Assembly (NCBI RefSeq): GCF_021130785.1
Contig: NW_025776224.1
Span: 1-64,000, forward strand
DNA from: Homalodisca vitripennis
Lineage: Eukaryota; Arthropoda; Insecta; Hemiptera; Cicadellidae
Reading direction: 5' to 3'
Length of the DNA: 64,000 nucleotides
Shown in pieces: positions 33,180-44,700 of this stretch. The notes beneath the pieces were generated by a model. That model saw nothing but the letters and a program-made list of their open reading frames with translations. It was not told the origin of the DNA and made no database searches. A program made the position numbers and the translations under genes. Numbering within the stretch: the stretch's first letter is position 1; each line of letters begins with the position of its first letter.

Positions 33180-35360
33180 GTAAATTTACAATTTGATGGT
33201 AAAGTGTACAATTCTTATTTATACTGTGTGCAAGCTTATGCAATATACCGCGAGATTGTGAACACGATCACTGCTGTAACTTTTTAAATATCTAGACTAA
33301 CATTTGTAGAAAGACTGTATTAGCACAAAAGTTAAATGAGTTCGTTGATCTCTCTTTACCAATAAAAAGTTTCTAGATGTCGGCCATTCACATTGTATCA
33401 AAACTTTTAACTTGGCTAATTACCAATATAGATCCAAAACGATTTATTATTAAAATGTATTAGCTTATTGCAACCAACTTTTATCCTTTAATTTGTTTCA
33501 ATACTTCGTAGTTTTCAAGCTCGACTAATTTGTAACATATAAAACAACGATACATTTTTCTAATATATAGGATATTATAAAGAACTCATTCTTTCGCATT
33601 TTCTATGTACTTGAAGGTTTCCGATGGTTATACATAATCCTATACAATTTACCGCAAACATCTTGTTTATAAATCTCAGATCTTTTAAAGTAATGTTTGT
33701 TCTTGCACAATTTTATTTCTCTTAACTTTTTAGTAGTGTAAACAAATGTGGGAATAATTTTGAAAACAAAAAAATAGTACTTTTTAATGGATTTACACTA
33801 CACTTGATACAGAGAAAATATTTTTACATATCTTGGTTGAGTTCTAAAGCTGGTAATACGATAAAAAAAACGTTTTTAAAACACGCTCAAATTTTTATCA
33901 TGGGTAATGGATAACAAAATTGACAGTTTATTAAAACTGTGAAGCAATGTAAAAAAACATTTATACTCAATTATTTTTCGATAACTCTTAGGGTTACATT
34001 TAAAACTGCAGAACCATTGGACCATTATGCGATTATTCTTACAAGAATAAATTAGGATTAATTGTAACAAAATCAAGTGTAAGTGTTTGCAAAGAAAGAT
34101 ATATTATTTTTACAACTGTTCTCTTATATGTTAGATTACGAATGTTCTAAATGTTAGAAAGTTGTAGCTTAGGACTAAATAAAAATTCCAATAAGGATTG
34201 GTATTGTCCCCTTGGTGTTGTGCAAATCACACATTTTAACTAATTATGCGTATTCCCTTTGACATTGAGAGATGGCGTTAAATATACCTTTGTTCGACAT
34301 TTGTAATTCCAATCTTAGTTTTTTTAGTGTTTATACTGAAACTCGTATTAGTTGTCTGTGAGATCTCGTAAAGAATTCTCGTAGAGAAACAATGAGTTAA
34401 CATATTTGAGTGATAATAGTATTACTAATGACTCTTCATGCAGTATTCAATGCGTGCAAATATTCTTTCTACTTTATGTTAAGTCTATAAGAGCCACCCT
34501 ATAATCTGTTGAAGATATTGTTTGATGTTAGATTTTATCGAGTACCTATTGCATGTTCTGAAAAGATTTATTTCAAATTTTAAATCATTTATTATTTTGG
34601 TGTTTGTAGTAAATATACCATCTGCACTGACGGTCAGAATTGTTGGAATAGGTTAAATTATCTATAAAGACAACCTAACCAAACAGCAAAGTTAAAAAAT
34701 ATTCAGTTTATCGCATTGATGTTGATACAATAGGGCGAGAGCGAACCGACCCGACCTGTACGGCTGGCTAGAGATCTACGAGTGTACCGTGTGGAAACAT
34801 TATATGATCTTATTAATAGAACTTAGTCTTTATCATTGAAGTTTACAAATCAATGCGAATACAGAAATAGCAATAAGTATTGTGTAATGGAGCTTATTAT
34901 TAATTTCTCCTGACTTATTCTTAGCAATTACTCATAGCAATTGTTTAGATGTAAATCGTCAAACTTCCTCGGTCTTAGACAATAATCCGCTTGGAAAACA
35001 AGTAATTTGGTCATTTTCGCCACTTTGCACAATATTTGAGTATATTGGAGGAATAATTAGTCCGGAATTATAAACCAATAAAATCTATTATTTGAAAATG
35101 ATCAGTTTCAAATGGTTTAATATCTGTACCCGAAGGATAAGATTAGTTGCAGAACACGATTAAAAAGTTGTGCAGCATGCATTTAAACTTACAACAGGGG
35201 CCATTATAGCACTTAGAATTAAACGTGATGGAATGTTTCTAATTATTTGCAATCTATTAAGAAACAATTTCCGATAGCAGAATTACGATTTCTATCTTAT
35301 TAGGCAAGGAATTCTATCTATTCCTTTAGACTGATTATCCCTTATTTGCCCGTTTCTAAA
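33180..35360. other. AT-rich non-coding stretch
   Basis: No supported gene. A short GC-rich patch at about 34735-34795 has open frames but no paired splice sites. Confidence 0.4.
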
Positions 35361-35365
35361 TTAAG

Positions 35366-35446
35366 TGGTGACCCACGTTACCGCTGTCTGGAGATCCAGC
35401 AAGAGGCAAAGGACTATCCAGAACAATCAACCCTTGTCCTACATCT
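35366..35446. other. Exon-like island, strand uncertain
   Basis: This 81-bp GC-richer block lies between a pyrimidine-rich acceptor (CGTTTCTAAATTAAG) and a consensus donor (ACATCT/GTAAGTAA) on the plus strand. It is open in two plus frames; one encodes a segment containing CLEIQQEAKDYPEQSTLVLH. On the minus strand an acceptor (GACATTACTTACAG) precedes another open frame with a donor-like CG/GTAACG. Either strand could be real. No domain is recognised, and neither plus frame joins in phase to the ORF at 35616 via its CAG acceptor. Confidence 0.35.
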
Positions 35447-35615
35447 GTAAGTAATGTCAAACAAAGTTTTTACTTTTATTCTTTATTAAAGTCACTTATA
35501 TAGCTACAAGTAATTAATTGAAATATATGTTGTAAATATAAACATATTTGTATCTGTACGTGTGTATATTTTCATTGCATATCCGTTTCTACGCTTTATC
35601 ATAAAATTACATCAG

Positions 35616-35792
35616 GGTTTATTCACGACACAAGTACACATAAGTACTACTAACGGCAGCTTGTCTACTGGTGGCTTCCCAATATTCAATCTTAATACAG
35701 AAATGACACCAGGGTCTATGAATAATACCACACAAGTACCACCTGCCGCTTATTTTATGGTGGCTTCAAGAATAGCAAATATAAGACACTAG
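35616..35792 (+). CDS. Candidate coding fragment ended by a Helitron insertion
   Basis: After an acceptor-like ACATCAG, a frame of 58 codons has balanced codon use and a Ser/Thr/Asn/Gly/Pro-rich composition (for example TPGSMNNTTQVPPAAYFMVA). Its TAG stop is CTAG, the terminal bases of the Helitron-like element that starts at 35789, so the original frame would have continued into what is now 36560 onward. Joined across the insertion, it stays open for only about ten more codons. The protein is not recognised, and the frame could be fortuitous. Confidence 0.3.
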   Translation, partial: GLFTTQVHISTTNGSLSTGGFPIFNLNTEMTPGSMNNTTQVPPAAYFMVASRIANIRH

Positions 35793-36559
35793 CGGACCCG
35801 GCGCGCTTCGCTGCGCATTTCAATAAGTTTCCCGCGGCTTCGCACGCAATGTCCCGTTGAAAACAGTACACTATATTCACTTATTCATTTTCTATCACAT
35901 TCTAAACATTGCTGAGATAATTGATAGTCGTTCCTTCGTGAGCTTCTTGGGCGCATTATGAAGGTATGTACCACATTCCTGATACTTCTGTCAAAAAAAA
36001 ACAACTAAGGTTGATTTTATAACATTCTTTATATTTGTAGCCAACGTAAGATAGTAATTATGATATCTGCATTGCTCTTCTGATCAAGCATGAGCATGGT
36101 TTATTTTAAATAAATATTGCAGTTAAAGGTGAATTTTTACGTCAAATTTGAATTGTATTATCTGGATAGTAAAGTCTATGTTTAACAGTGATTGCAGAAA
36201 CAGTTTAAACAAAATTTGTCGTTTCTCTTAAGCTTACTCTATGCTTTAAAACTATAAGTGTAGTAATTAAATTATATATAAATATATTTTTTGTCGCATT
36301 ATATATGTTTACAAAGAACAGCTGATTAAAAATTTGAAAAGACTCTTTCACTTAATAACATATGTTTGCTGCAATGCATTTCTTACGGGTATTTCTGTAA
36401 CCAGTGGGGCGGAATCCTGAATCGGGAAAGGGATAAAAATTATCCTATAACCTTCTACAGATCAAGACGAACAAATTAAAAAAAAAAATTAGGCGAATCC
36501 GTCCAGCCGTTTGTGAGTGATGCTGTTACACACGAACAGTTTCATTTTTATATAATAGA
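35789..36559 (-). mobile_element. 771-bp non-autonomous Helitron-like element
   Basis: On the minus strand the element starts TCTATTATATAAAAATG after a host A. It ends in CTAG followed by a host T, with a GCGC/GCGC hairpin (35803-35816) 10 bp inside the 3' terminus. These are the diagnostic Helitron features: 5' TC, subterminal hairpin, 3' CTRR, A/T insertion and no target duplication. The 5' subterminal words ACAAACGGCTGGACGGATTC are shared in type with the fragments at 12.6 and 17.3 kb. No Rep/helicase coding is present, so it is non-autonomous. Both termini look intact, suggesting relatively recent insertion. Confidence 0.7.
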
Positions 36560-38120
36560 TTATTTACAAATAAATAGTTTATTCTACATTTGAATTATAT
36601 TTAAGAGTATTCTTTGTGGACTTCCTTCATAATATTTTGACCTAATCTTATAAATCAGTTTTGAAATTATTACCAATAACTTCTAAATTTAAAGATCCAT
36701 TCATATAATTATCAAGATTAAAATTGCCTTAGGATTGATTCTCAATGCGTTATAAAGCATCTTATTTTGGATATATTAATTTCTCATTCTCTTAATCGAT
36801 TTTTCATTTTGTTTTTTGTATCTTTAGAGCGTGTTATTCACAATATTCTAAAATATAATTTCTCTTAAATATTACAGAATCGTATATGCTACTTTTATTA
36901 AAATCTTTTAAATACCATATTTCCAAATTATATTTAGCTTTTATGTTTTTATTTTCTATTGTTAAATGATGATTTTAATTGTTACATATTTTTAAATTTT
37001 TTTTTTTTCATTTTTCATTTTGTTTTTTGTATCTTTAGATTTTGTAATCACCAAACTGTTTAATCGAATATAAAACTATTTATAAAACCCAATCTCAACA
37101 TTTATACTATTTTGTTTCTGATTCAAAACGAACAAATTCCTGATAATAAATTAACCAGTATACGATTGCTGAGGAGTTGGAAGGGAAAACTATAGGTTCC
37201 CGCCAAATTTTTCGAAACTTTTATATATTTTTCTTAAACTTGATATCATTTAGTATTTTTAGATTGTAAGCATATATAACCATGTTTTACTTTAAACCAA
37301 ATCTCCCCATATTTTTCTCCAATATTTATCTTTTTAATTTTATCTTCAAATAGTGACTAGAAATCTGTTTTAATAAACAATTTTGTGTCCTTAATTATTT
37401 TAAATATTATTAGTTTTAATATATATTATATTCTTACTTATAACTAAATACAAGGTTTTTAGCATCATTATAATTTATCACCATCCTTATTTGATATAAT
37501 AATAAATAATGCATCAGGATTAAATTCTACCAGGTGAATGGCTTCGTTGTGTACTGAAAATCGCATAACACAAGAAACAAACAAACAAACACTCATTTTA
37601 TTAAGACGTATTAAAATTTTGTTAACCTACAACAGCAGACATGAATAGTTTGGAATGTTACCTAAAATCTGTTTTAATAAAGGTTAAAGTGATAATTTCT
37701 TTTAATTATTTGTGTGCCATCTTAAGTTTTATTTATAGTATGAAATTAACAGATTAATAAATGCATTCGTGCTTAGTGTTACGCTTCTCGGTTTATACGT
37801 ATATGACGTTTCATGTTTATAAGTAAATAACTTCTTGAATAAGCAAATATTTATTCAACCTGTAATTTTGCTGTTCAACATGATAAAAGTAAAATTTTAC
37901 TTTGAAATCAGAATAAAAATTTTATGGATTTAGTTCAATATAGATTTGTTAAAAAAATTGCAAATATATTATTACCAGAAACATCTGGTAATATATTATA
38001 AAAAATTAACATCTTCAACATTGTTTAGACATTGAATTATTGAAGAATCCACAGTAATTGATACAATAAGTCATGGAATAACAAAAGTAATAAATTTAGA
38101 ATTTAACGGAAAGTATCTTT
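36560..38120. other. AT-rich stretch with a 29-bp duplication
   Basis: No gene. An exact 29-bp direct repeat (TTTTTCATTTTGTTTTTTGT and nine more bases) occurs at 36800-36828 and 37011-37039. A perfect 9-bp hairpin ATTACCAGA/TCTGGTAAT lies at 37971-37992. The significance of both is unknown. Confidence 0.5.
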
Positions 38121-38252
38121 ATAGCATATACTCGCCTTCGGCTCGCTGGGGGCTACGCCCCCAGGCCCCCATGATGTACGCTTGCAAATTCGGGGATGAG
38201 CGGTAAAATTTACGCTTGCAAATTCGAAGATAAGAGAGAATTGGTGATTGTT

Positions 38253-38830
38253 AAAATTCGGACATGAGGTCATGCCGGGGAATTCCCTGGAGGGGGTTTA
38301 ATGTTACCGGGGTTTAAGACATCAGGGGGTTCATGGTAAAATTCGGACATGAGGTCATGCCAGGAAATTCCCTGAGGGGGCTAATGTTACCAGGGTTTAA
38401 GACATCAGGGGGTTCATGGTAAAATTCGGACATGAGGTCATGCCGGGAAATTCCCTGAGGGGGCTAATGTTACCAGGGTTTAAGACATCAGGGGGTTTAA
38501 TTTACTCAGGATGTTATATGGTCATACCAGATACTTTCGGGGGGGGGGGGGTTAATGTTACCGGGGGTTAAGATATCAGTGGGTTTAATTTACTCAGGAT
38601 GTTACCTGGTCATACCAGATACTTCCCGGGGGGTTAATGTTACCGGGGGTTAAGACATCAGGGGGTTTAATTTACTCATAATGTTATCTGGTCATGCAAG
38701 AAAATTCCAGGGGGGTTAATGTTACCGGGGGTTAAGACATCAGGGGGTTTAATTTACTCAGGAGGTTATCTGGTCATACTGGGAAATTCCAGAGGGGGGT
38801 TTATTGTTATTGGGTGTTAACACACACGTG
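38253..38830. repeat. Roughly 84-bp minisatellite, seven copies
   Basis: Copies are anchored by the words GGTCATGCC/GGTCATACC at steps of 82-88 bp. Each copy also contains AATGTTACCGGGGGTTAAGA and CATCAGGGGGTTTAATTTAC in nearly constant form. Copies on the left share AAAATTCGGACATGAGGTCA, while those on the right have diverged to TACTCAGGATGTTAT. The G-rich strand includes a run of 13 G (38539-38551). It lies inside the Helitron-like element. Confidence 0.85.
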
Positions 38831-38989
38831 GTTCTCTTTTAGAGGTTGTTGTGTGTGTTAAAATAAATAAATTCTCTCTGTCACTATCTACTATTGACGT
38901 TTCGCTAACGCTCAGCCAATTCCCTAGGGGGGTTGTAATCACTCGGTAACGTAGTAATAATTGTTCAATCCGGAACCAGAATGAATTGA

Positions 38990-39720
38990 ACAAATCATAG
39001 TAGCAACAAATCTAAAACAACCAAAATGTGCATTTTGTAAAAAACACGATAAATATTTTACCATTGAAAGCGATTTACAGGCTTAATAAGGGATATACGA
39101 CAAAAGGCTACCGAACCTTTTTTAAAGATCTCACAGTTTTCTAGTTACTGAATGATAAAGATTTAAACTCCAATCAACGGATCGGCTGATATCGACTCCA
39201 GAAACAAGATTTTTACGTATCAATCACAAAATAATTGCATTTAAACGCGTTTTGCGGTCGAACCATTGTAGATAGGTCAAAAAGTCACCAGTCCTTTTTT
39301 GTAGATCACCTCATTTGCTAAATCAAACCTTTGTTTTATTTTGACTTCCGACCAATGGTTTTGCCACTATCGACACCAAAAACAAAATGTTCACGTGAAA
39401 ATTACATAAATTTTGCACATAATCACGTATTGCGGTCATACCGATGGAGATAGGGCAAAAAGTCACCAGACCTTTTCTGTAGATCACGTAATTTTCTAAT
39501 TTAATGGGTCAATCAGATTTGAGCTACGACCTACCGTTCGGCCGCTATCGGGCTCGAAACATTATGTTTATCGAAAAAATCTCTGGAATTTCAAATGTTC
39601 GAGCGTTTTGTCGCTTAACCATGGAAGATAGAGCAAAAAGTCACTGGACCTTTTTTGTAGGTTATTTCATTCCTGATTATGAATTTTTCGTCAGATCCGA
39701 GCTAGCTCCAACGGTTCGCC
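38990..39720. repeat. 177-178-bp tandem repeat, four diverged copies
   Basis: The word CAAAAAGTCACCAGACCTTT (with variants) occurs at 39101, 39278, 39456 and 39634, giving steps of 177, 178 and 178 bp. Shared words such as GGCCGCTATCG and GTAGATCAC fall at matching offsets. Despite sequence divergence the period is strictly kept, so few indels have accumulated. It lies inside the Helitron-like element and is unrelated to the 84-bp array. Confidence 0.75.
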
Positions 39721-39969
39721 CGCTATCGGGCTTACAAAAAATGCCTGCAGGGGTGAAGAATGCGCGATTTTTTGGGAATTTTTTTGAGGGGTTGAAAATG
39801 AAAAATTCTCACTTTTCGGGATTTTCCTGGTGGTTACACGTGGAAAGCTATCTGTGTACCAAATTTCAAGTCTCTAACTCATCTGGAAGTAGGTTAGAAT
39901 TAGTATACGTGAGTGAGTGAGTCAGTCAGTCAGTCAGTCAGTTACACATGCGGTTGTATATATATTAGA

Positions 39970-41430
39970 TTTTGTTTGTATTGCAATACAAAAAAGGTTT
40001 CATGGTTGTAAGTTTACTAGTGAATAAGGGTTTGAGGATATTATTAACAGACAAATATGTACCAAATCATAATATATATTCTTGAGGAGAGTTTAAAAAA
40101 TATACTGAAATATAATGGTAATGTAATTCAATCCATGAAGATAATGATCTAAAGACTATAAAACGATAATCAAGCGTAAGTAAATAATTTATCAATTTAA
40201 TGAAATAATTTTGTGCAGTAAATTTGGTATCAAATGATCTTGAATAAGATAATAATCCAATTAAAAAATTTGAATACAGTTACATCTATCAGTGAAAAAA
40301 CTTAATAATATTATTAATAAATATTATTCACATGAATAAGCTAGAAACAGCAATTTTCGAACTACATTTGCCATAAATATAGGTAACCTTAATAAACAAT
40401 ACTTATGGTTCATGTTTGGGACACGTTGGGATGCACACAGCTGTCAGCTGATCACGGCTCAGTCGAAGTTGCTTGTTATCTGTTGTCAGAGAAGTTTGTA
40501 CTTTTAATAGATCTTTATTCTTCATTTCATCCCTTATATTTATTCCACGCTTTGGCTTTTTTACTATCTATGAAGCTGCAAATGTCACATTTTAAAATAG
40601 TTAATAAATCGGTTTATTGTGATTCTTAAAAATGCAATACATACTTACCCCTTTATGTATATTGAGTAGATTTTAGATAGTGACTAACTCTATTATCCAA
40701 CAGTATTACAGATTATTACATCGTGCCTGTTATTGCAGCTGATAATCAAAAGAGTTGAATTACAATTAAATAATGGATTGCAAGTGATATAAATGTATAT
40801 GATGTTTCTTCAAAATGTGACTGTTATCTGTAAAATCAGTACAAAAGAGCAAGAATTGCGTTATCGAATTGTTCAGCCAAAATAGTATATAACGTACAAA
40901 TAATTTTCAATAACATGTATATTGTATAAGTATAATTCCGATTTGCATGTAACCCACTCAATGTTCCAGTTATAAACAGATTTTCGATTACACGAAGAGT
41001 TTGCCGTTGACAAGCCAGTTCAGTACGAAAACGTGAGGCTTATACTGACATCCATTCACAATCATGCTTTGAATTTGAACACAAATTTACTGTCCTCTCG
41101 TCAAGTGGAACGGGTTTAAGTTTTTGTGATTACTCTTACATCTTTCAGGCGTCCTATAACGTGGAGAATTAATTACAATGAATTATATTTATGAATTCCG
41201 ATACAAAAAAGTTTATTATTCCGAAATGCTTTTGCTCTTGTAATTTCATATGCTCTAAAACAACATTCACCATATACATACATAATAGGTAATGCATATA
41301 TGTTTCATGGTCCTACGTACAGTTATTTTTTCAAGACATATATTTCAAATGAGCAAAACGTATTGCATGTATAATGTAGAGTTATTTTACATAGCACCCT
41401 GTCAATTACCTGTGCATTTATCGTAAAATC
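39970..41430. other. AT-rich non-coding stretch
   Basis: Nothing supported. A plus-strand frame at 40405-40629 begins in a GC-richer patch that is also open on the minus strand, so no gene is called. Confidence 0.4.
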
Positions 41431-41439
41431 TCTAATAGC

Positions 41440-41720
41440 ACCCCTCGCTTAATGTATGTATAAATACTCTATGTATGAATAAATTACTGTTTTTATGTAA
41501 AAATAATCTATGAATGCATAGATATTCAATGTATTAATAAAATACTCTGTGCAGTTATAGATATTCGATGTAATTATAAATTACTCAATGTATGTAATAA
41601 TAATAAATTTATATATAAATATTCAATGTATGAATAAAATCTCAAGATATGTAAAGATATTCCATTAATATGTGTCAATGTGTCAATAAATTACTATATG
41701 GTTATATAAATATTCTACCT
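41440..41720. repeat. Degenerate AT-rich tandem repeat of about 20 bp
   Basis: The words TCAATGTATGAATAAA, TCTATGTATGAATAAATTAC and similar recur about every 20-40 bp. The array is degenerate and AT-rich, with no clear borders. Confidence 0.4.
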
Positions 41721-41729
41721 ACGTGTAGT

Positions 41730-44700
41730 GTTGAGTATTGAGCATTGAATTAATTAATAATAGCCTTTCACACTAATCTATGAGTATCTGGTTTTAAAAA
41801 TTTTATGATTAGAAAAATGTTGTACTAGATATAATGTACTATAGAATAACATAATGATTAGAACGAAAACAATTGGGGTTAGATAAGTGAAGAGAACCAT
41901 TCATTATACATAAATAAAAGTGAGCATACACGTATAATTCAAATTATAAGTATTAAAACATTTCTTTACAACCACAAAAACAAAAACGATATATTAATAA
42001 ACAGACTATGCTTAGATGCGTTAAAGTTGAGCGTATGTTTCTACTTCATTCATGTCCTTATGAGTAATTAATATATTACATTCCCTGGATTGTGTTCAGA
42101 CAGTATTTCCTCACACATCATAAATACAGGCTCCATACTCAGCGCTCATCGTAAGCTGCATCCAGATGCTTCCAGAAGCCATATTATAAGTAAATGGTCG
42201 ATAACTTAACAGTTTACTCTCAGAATGGCGCCGTAAGTTCCCTATATTCTACCTGTGCAATAGCTTAAAGAAAACTGCTAAGGTAACAGGAAAGTAATAA
42301 ACTCAACATTTCTTTGTTACAAGAGTTTAAAAGTCACTAGAGAAAACCCCTGCCCTACTCTTTGATGCTCCTCCTTTACCATATAAAATCTTTTATGAAT
42401 TTATTACTCCTGTATCTTCGTGACATATCTATGTAGTTATTAATACTTCTAATTTATACCAAATTAAATGTCAAAGTGGTAGAGCAATCAATTTGTGGAC
42501 TAAATAAAATTTAATAACCTATAAAGAATTTATATTTAGGTACTATATATAATATTTTTAGTCCTGAAATTGTGCAAAGCATCAGAAATGGTTTTAAAAA
42601 GCTCAAAAATAACCATAAATATTGGTGTATTAGTGTATGGAGATATTTTGGTGTTGTACTAAGCGTAAATAAAGTACAAAATTATTATGTCTAACGAAGT
42701 TCATGTTTAAACCATTTATAATCTAAACTAGCAAATACCTTTTAAAACGTGTTACAACGAATTTCTTATAACTCCTTCATAGAGCATTATAGAAAAAGAA
42801 ACATTTAATATTTCAGCTTAACTTTTATTGTTGGTTCTGATATACTCTAACAGTGATATTTAAGTAAATAAAATTCGGCTTATAATATGTATACATCTAC
42901 GTACAATAATAACAAAGTTTATATAACCAATTTATATAATACTGTAACGTAGATAAATTGTTATTATATTGGTCCATAGATACAGCCTCTAATAAATTAA
43001 CAGAAAATACATTAAAATCTAACTTTTCAAAACGAGTTTTACTTTGGAAATTAATTTTGTTTGTTAAAAAATATAGCATAAGTTATATGTTTATTAGACT
43101 AATCCATATTAGAATATTCCAACAAAATTGAGGATTAATTCATTGTTATTGTTTAATGCAGCCTACTCGTATTAGCTATTGTCTAGTAAGGACACAAAAA
43201 TGATTTGTAAATAAGGGAAGTTCTATAAGATATAATTTTACTATCTATAATAGCAATCTAAATCCGAATACTTTGACTTGAAGCCGAGCCAGGAAAGACG
43301 TATTATTGGCACACTCTGCAGTGGGTGTAAAATAAAATATTATTATATTTCAGGACTAAGTTTTTAATATATGTAAATAACATGTGAAAATCTGTGCATA
43401 TGTAAATCAATATCGTATGTAAAATTTTAGAGCGTAGTTATTAAGAGTATATAACACATAATTAGAACATAAGTGAAAGGAATGTACTCTTAGAACGTCG
43501 TAGATAAAACTAGTTTGAGAGCAATCTCTGGCATTTAATCAAGCTCTTCCGAAATACTTCCCTTTACCCTTTGTTTAGAAAATATCACAAAGCATTCTAT
43601 TACTTGACAAGTTTTCTTAATCATGGAAGCAGGTGCGATCCTGCATGCTGGCACAATTTCCTGTCTCGTTCCGCATGACTGTCTTGTATTGGTTTTATGT
43701 TTTTCATGTAATTTAAACAACTAGTAGTCAGACAAATAGTGAATGTTCCTCGTCGGTTCTGTATATGTGTGGGTTGATAAATCTGTCTTACACTTTGCTC
43801 TAACGATAAAATCGGCAACAGCAAAACTTAGAAGACACAAAACCATATAGTACTTGTTCAATTTGTTTCTCATATGTCAAACTATGCCAATTGAAGAAAA
43901 CGTTTCCTTAGTATAACTGATGACAACAAATTTCCCACACCATTCAAACTATATCTTTGATCAATTGACAACAGATCCTGCCTTTAAAACACGTTTAAAA
44001 TGTCAAATTTAGGCACTCTGGCAAAAACGAAAAATGTTTATTCTATCATTCTTGATAACTCAGTAAATTACTTACGAAATGTTATTATTTTTTGCAATTC
44101 AGGTTTGGATCGAGGAGCTTTTTATACGATTCACCTATCTTTCGTAGGTGTGTTTCTGAGAGTTTTTAAATCTTGATTACTCCATTTGTGGAAAATTTCA
44201 AAGCTTTTAGTACAACGCTGCTTAATTTATTACCAACTCAAAGTTTTTTCTCGAGGGAGCGCAGTTTTCCTTCAGTAAATTCAAAGATCATAAACAAAAT
44301 TTTATATTTTGTAGTATACTGTACTTGAATAAAACACAGTAAAGCGCTACAAATATTTTAAATGAGGAATCTACGTATTTTTAACAACAACAAAAGTAGA
44401 AAAATATCATACACACTACACGAAATGATCATACCATATGAAATGACCTATAACGTGCCTACATACATCATCATATTATATCAACTAATGGGTACATACA
44501 ATAATTTACAGTTAATTACAGTCTACCGCTATTGTTGTGTTGAGGCTCCTACAGCAGTAATTAATTTATTAACTTTAGTAAATCAACCCAACTTAGATAA
44601 TACAAGTCATTATATTAAAATATACAAAGCGATTTAGGAATGGTTTATAATGTTTCGGGAAGCTTCAATTCCTAAAGTTCCACCTACAATTAATTGTCCA

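Larger units (their letters stand above)
38125..39969 (-). mobile_element. Roughly 1.84-kb Helitron-like element carrying tandem arrays
   Basis: On the minus strand the 5' end is TCTAATATATATACAACC after a host A (39969). It is followed by a GACT/CACT repeat tract (39909-39942 on plus, GTGA/GTCA units). The other end has a GC-rich 8-bp hairpin, CTGGGGGC TAC GCCCCCAG (38146-38164), placed like a Helitron 3' hairpin. The terminal CTRR could not be found exactly (GCTAT near 38122-38126), so that boundary is approximate. The interior is filled by two tandem arrays, described separately. A 138-codon plus-strand frame (39504-39920) runs through repeat sequence and has no recognised domain. Confidence 0.55.

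Noticed and set aside
39504..39920. 138-codon plus-strand ORF
   Set aside because: Crosses the 178-bp tandem repeat and the terminal GTGA/GTCA tract of a Helitron-like element; no domain.
40405..40629. 74-codon plus-strand ORF
   Set aside because: The GC-richer part is also open on the minus strand and the rest is AT-biased random-like sequence.
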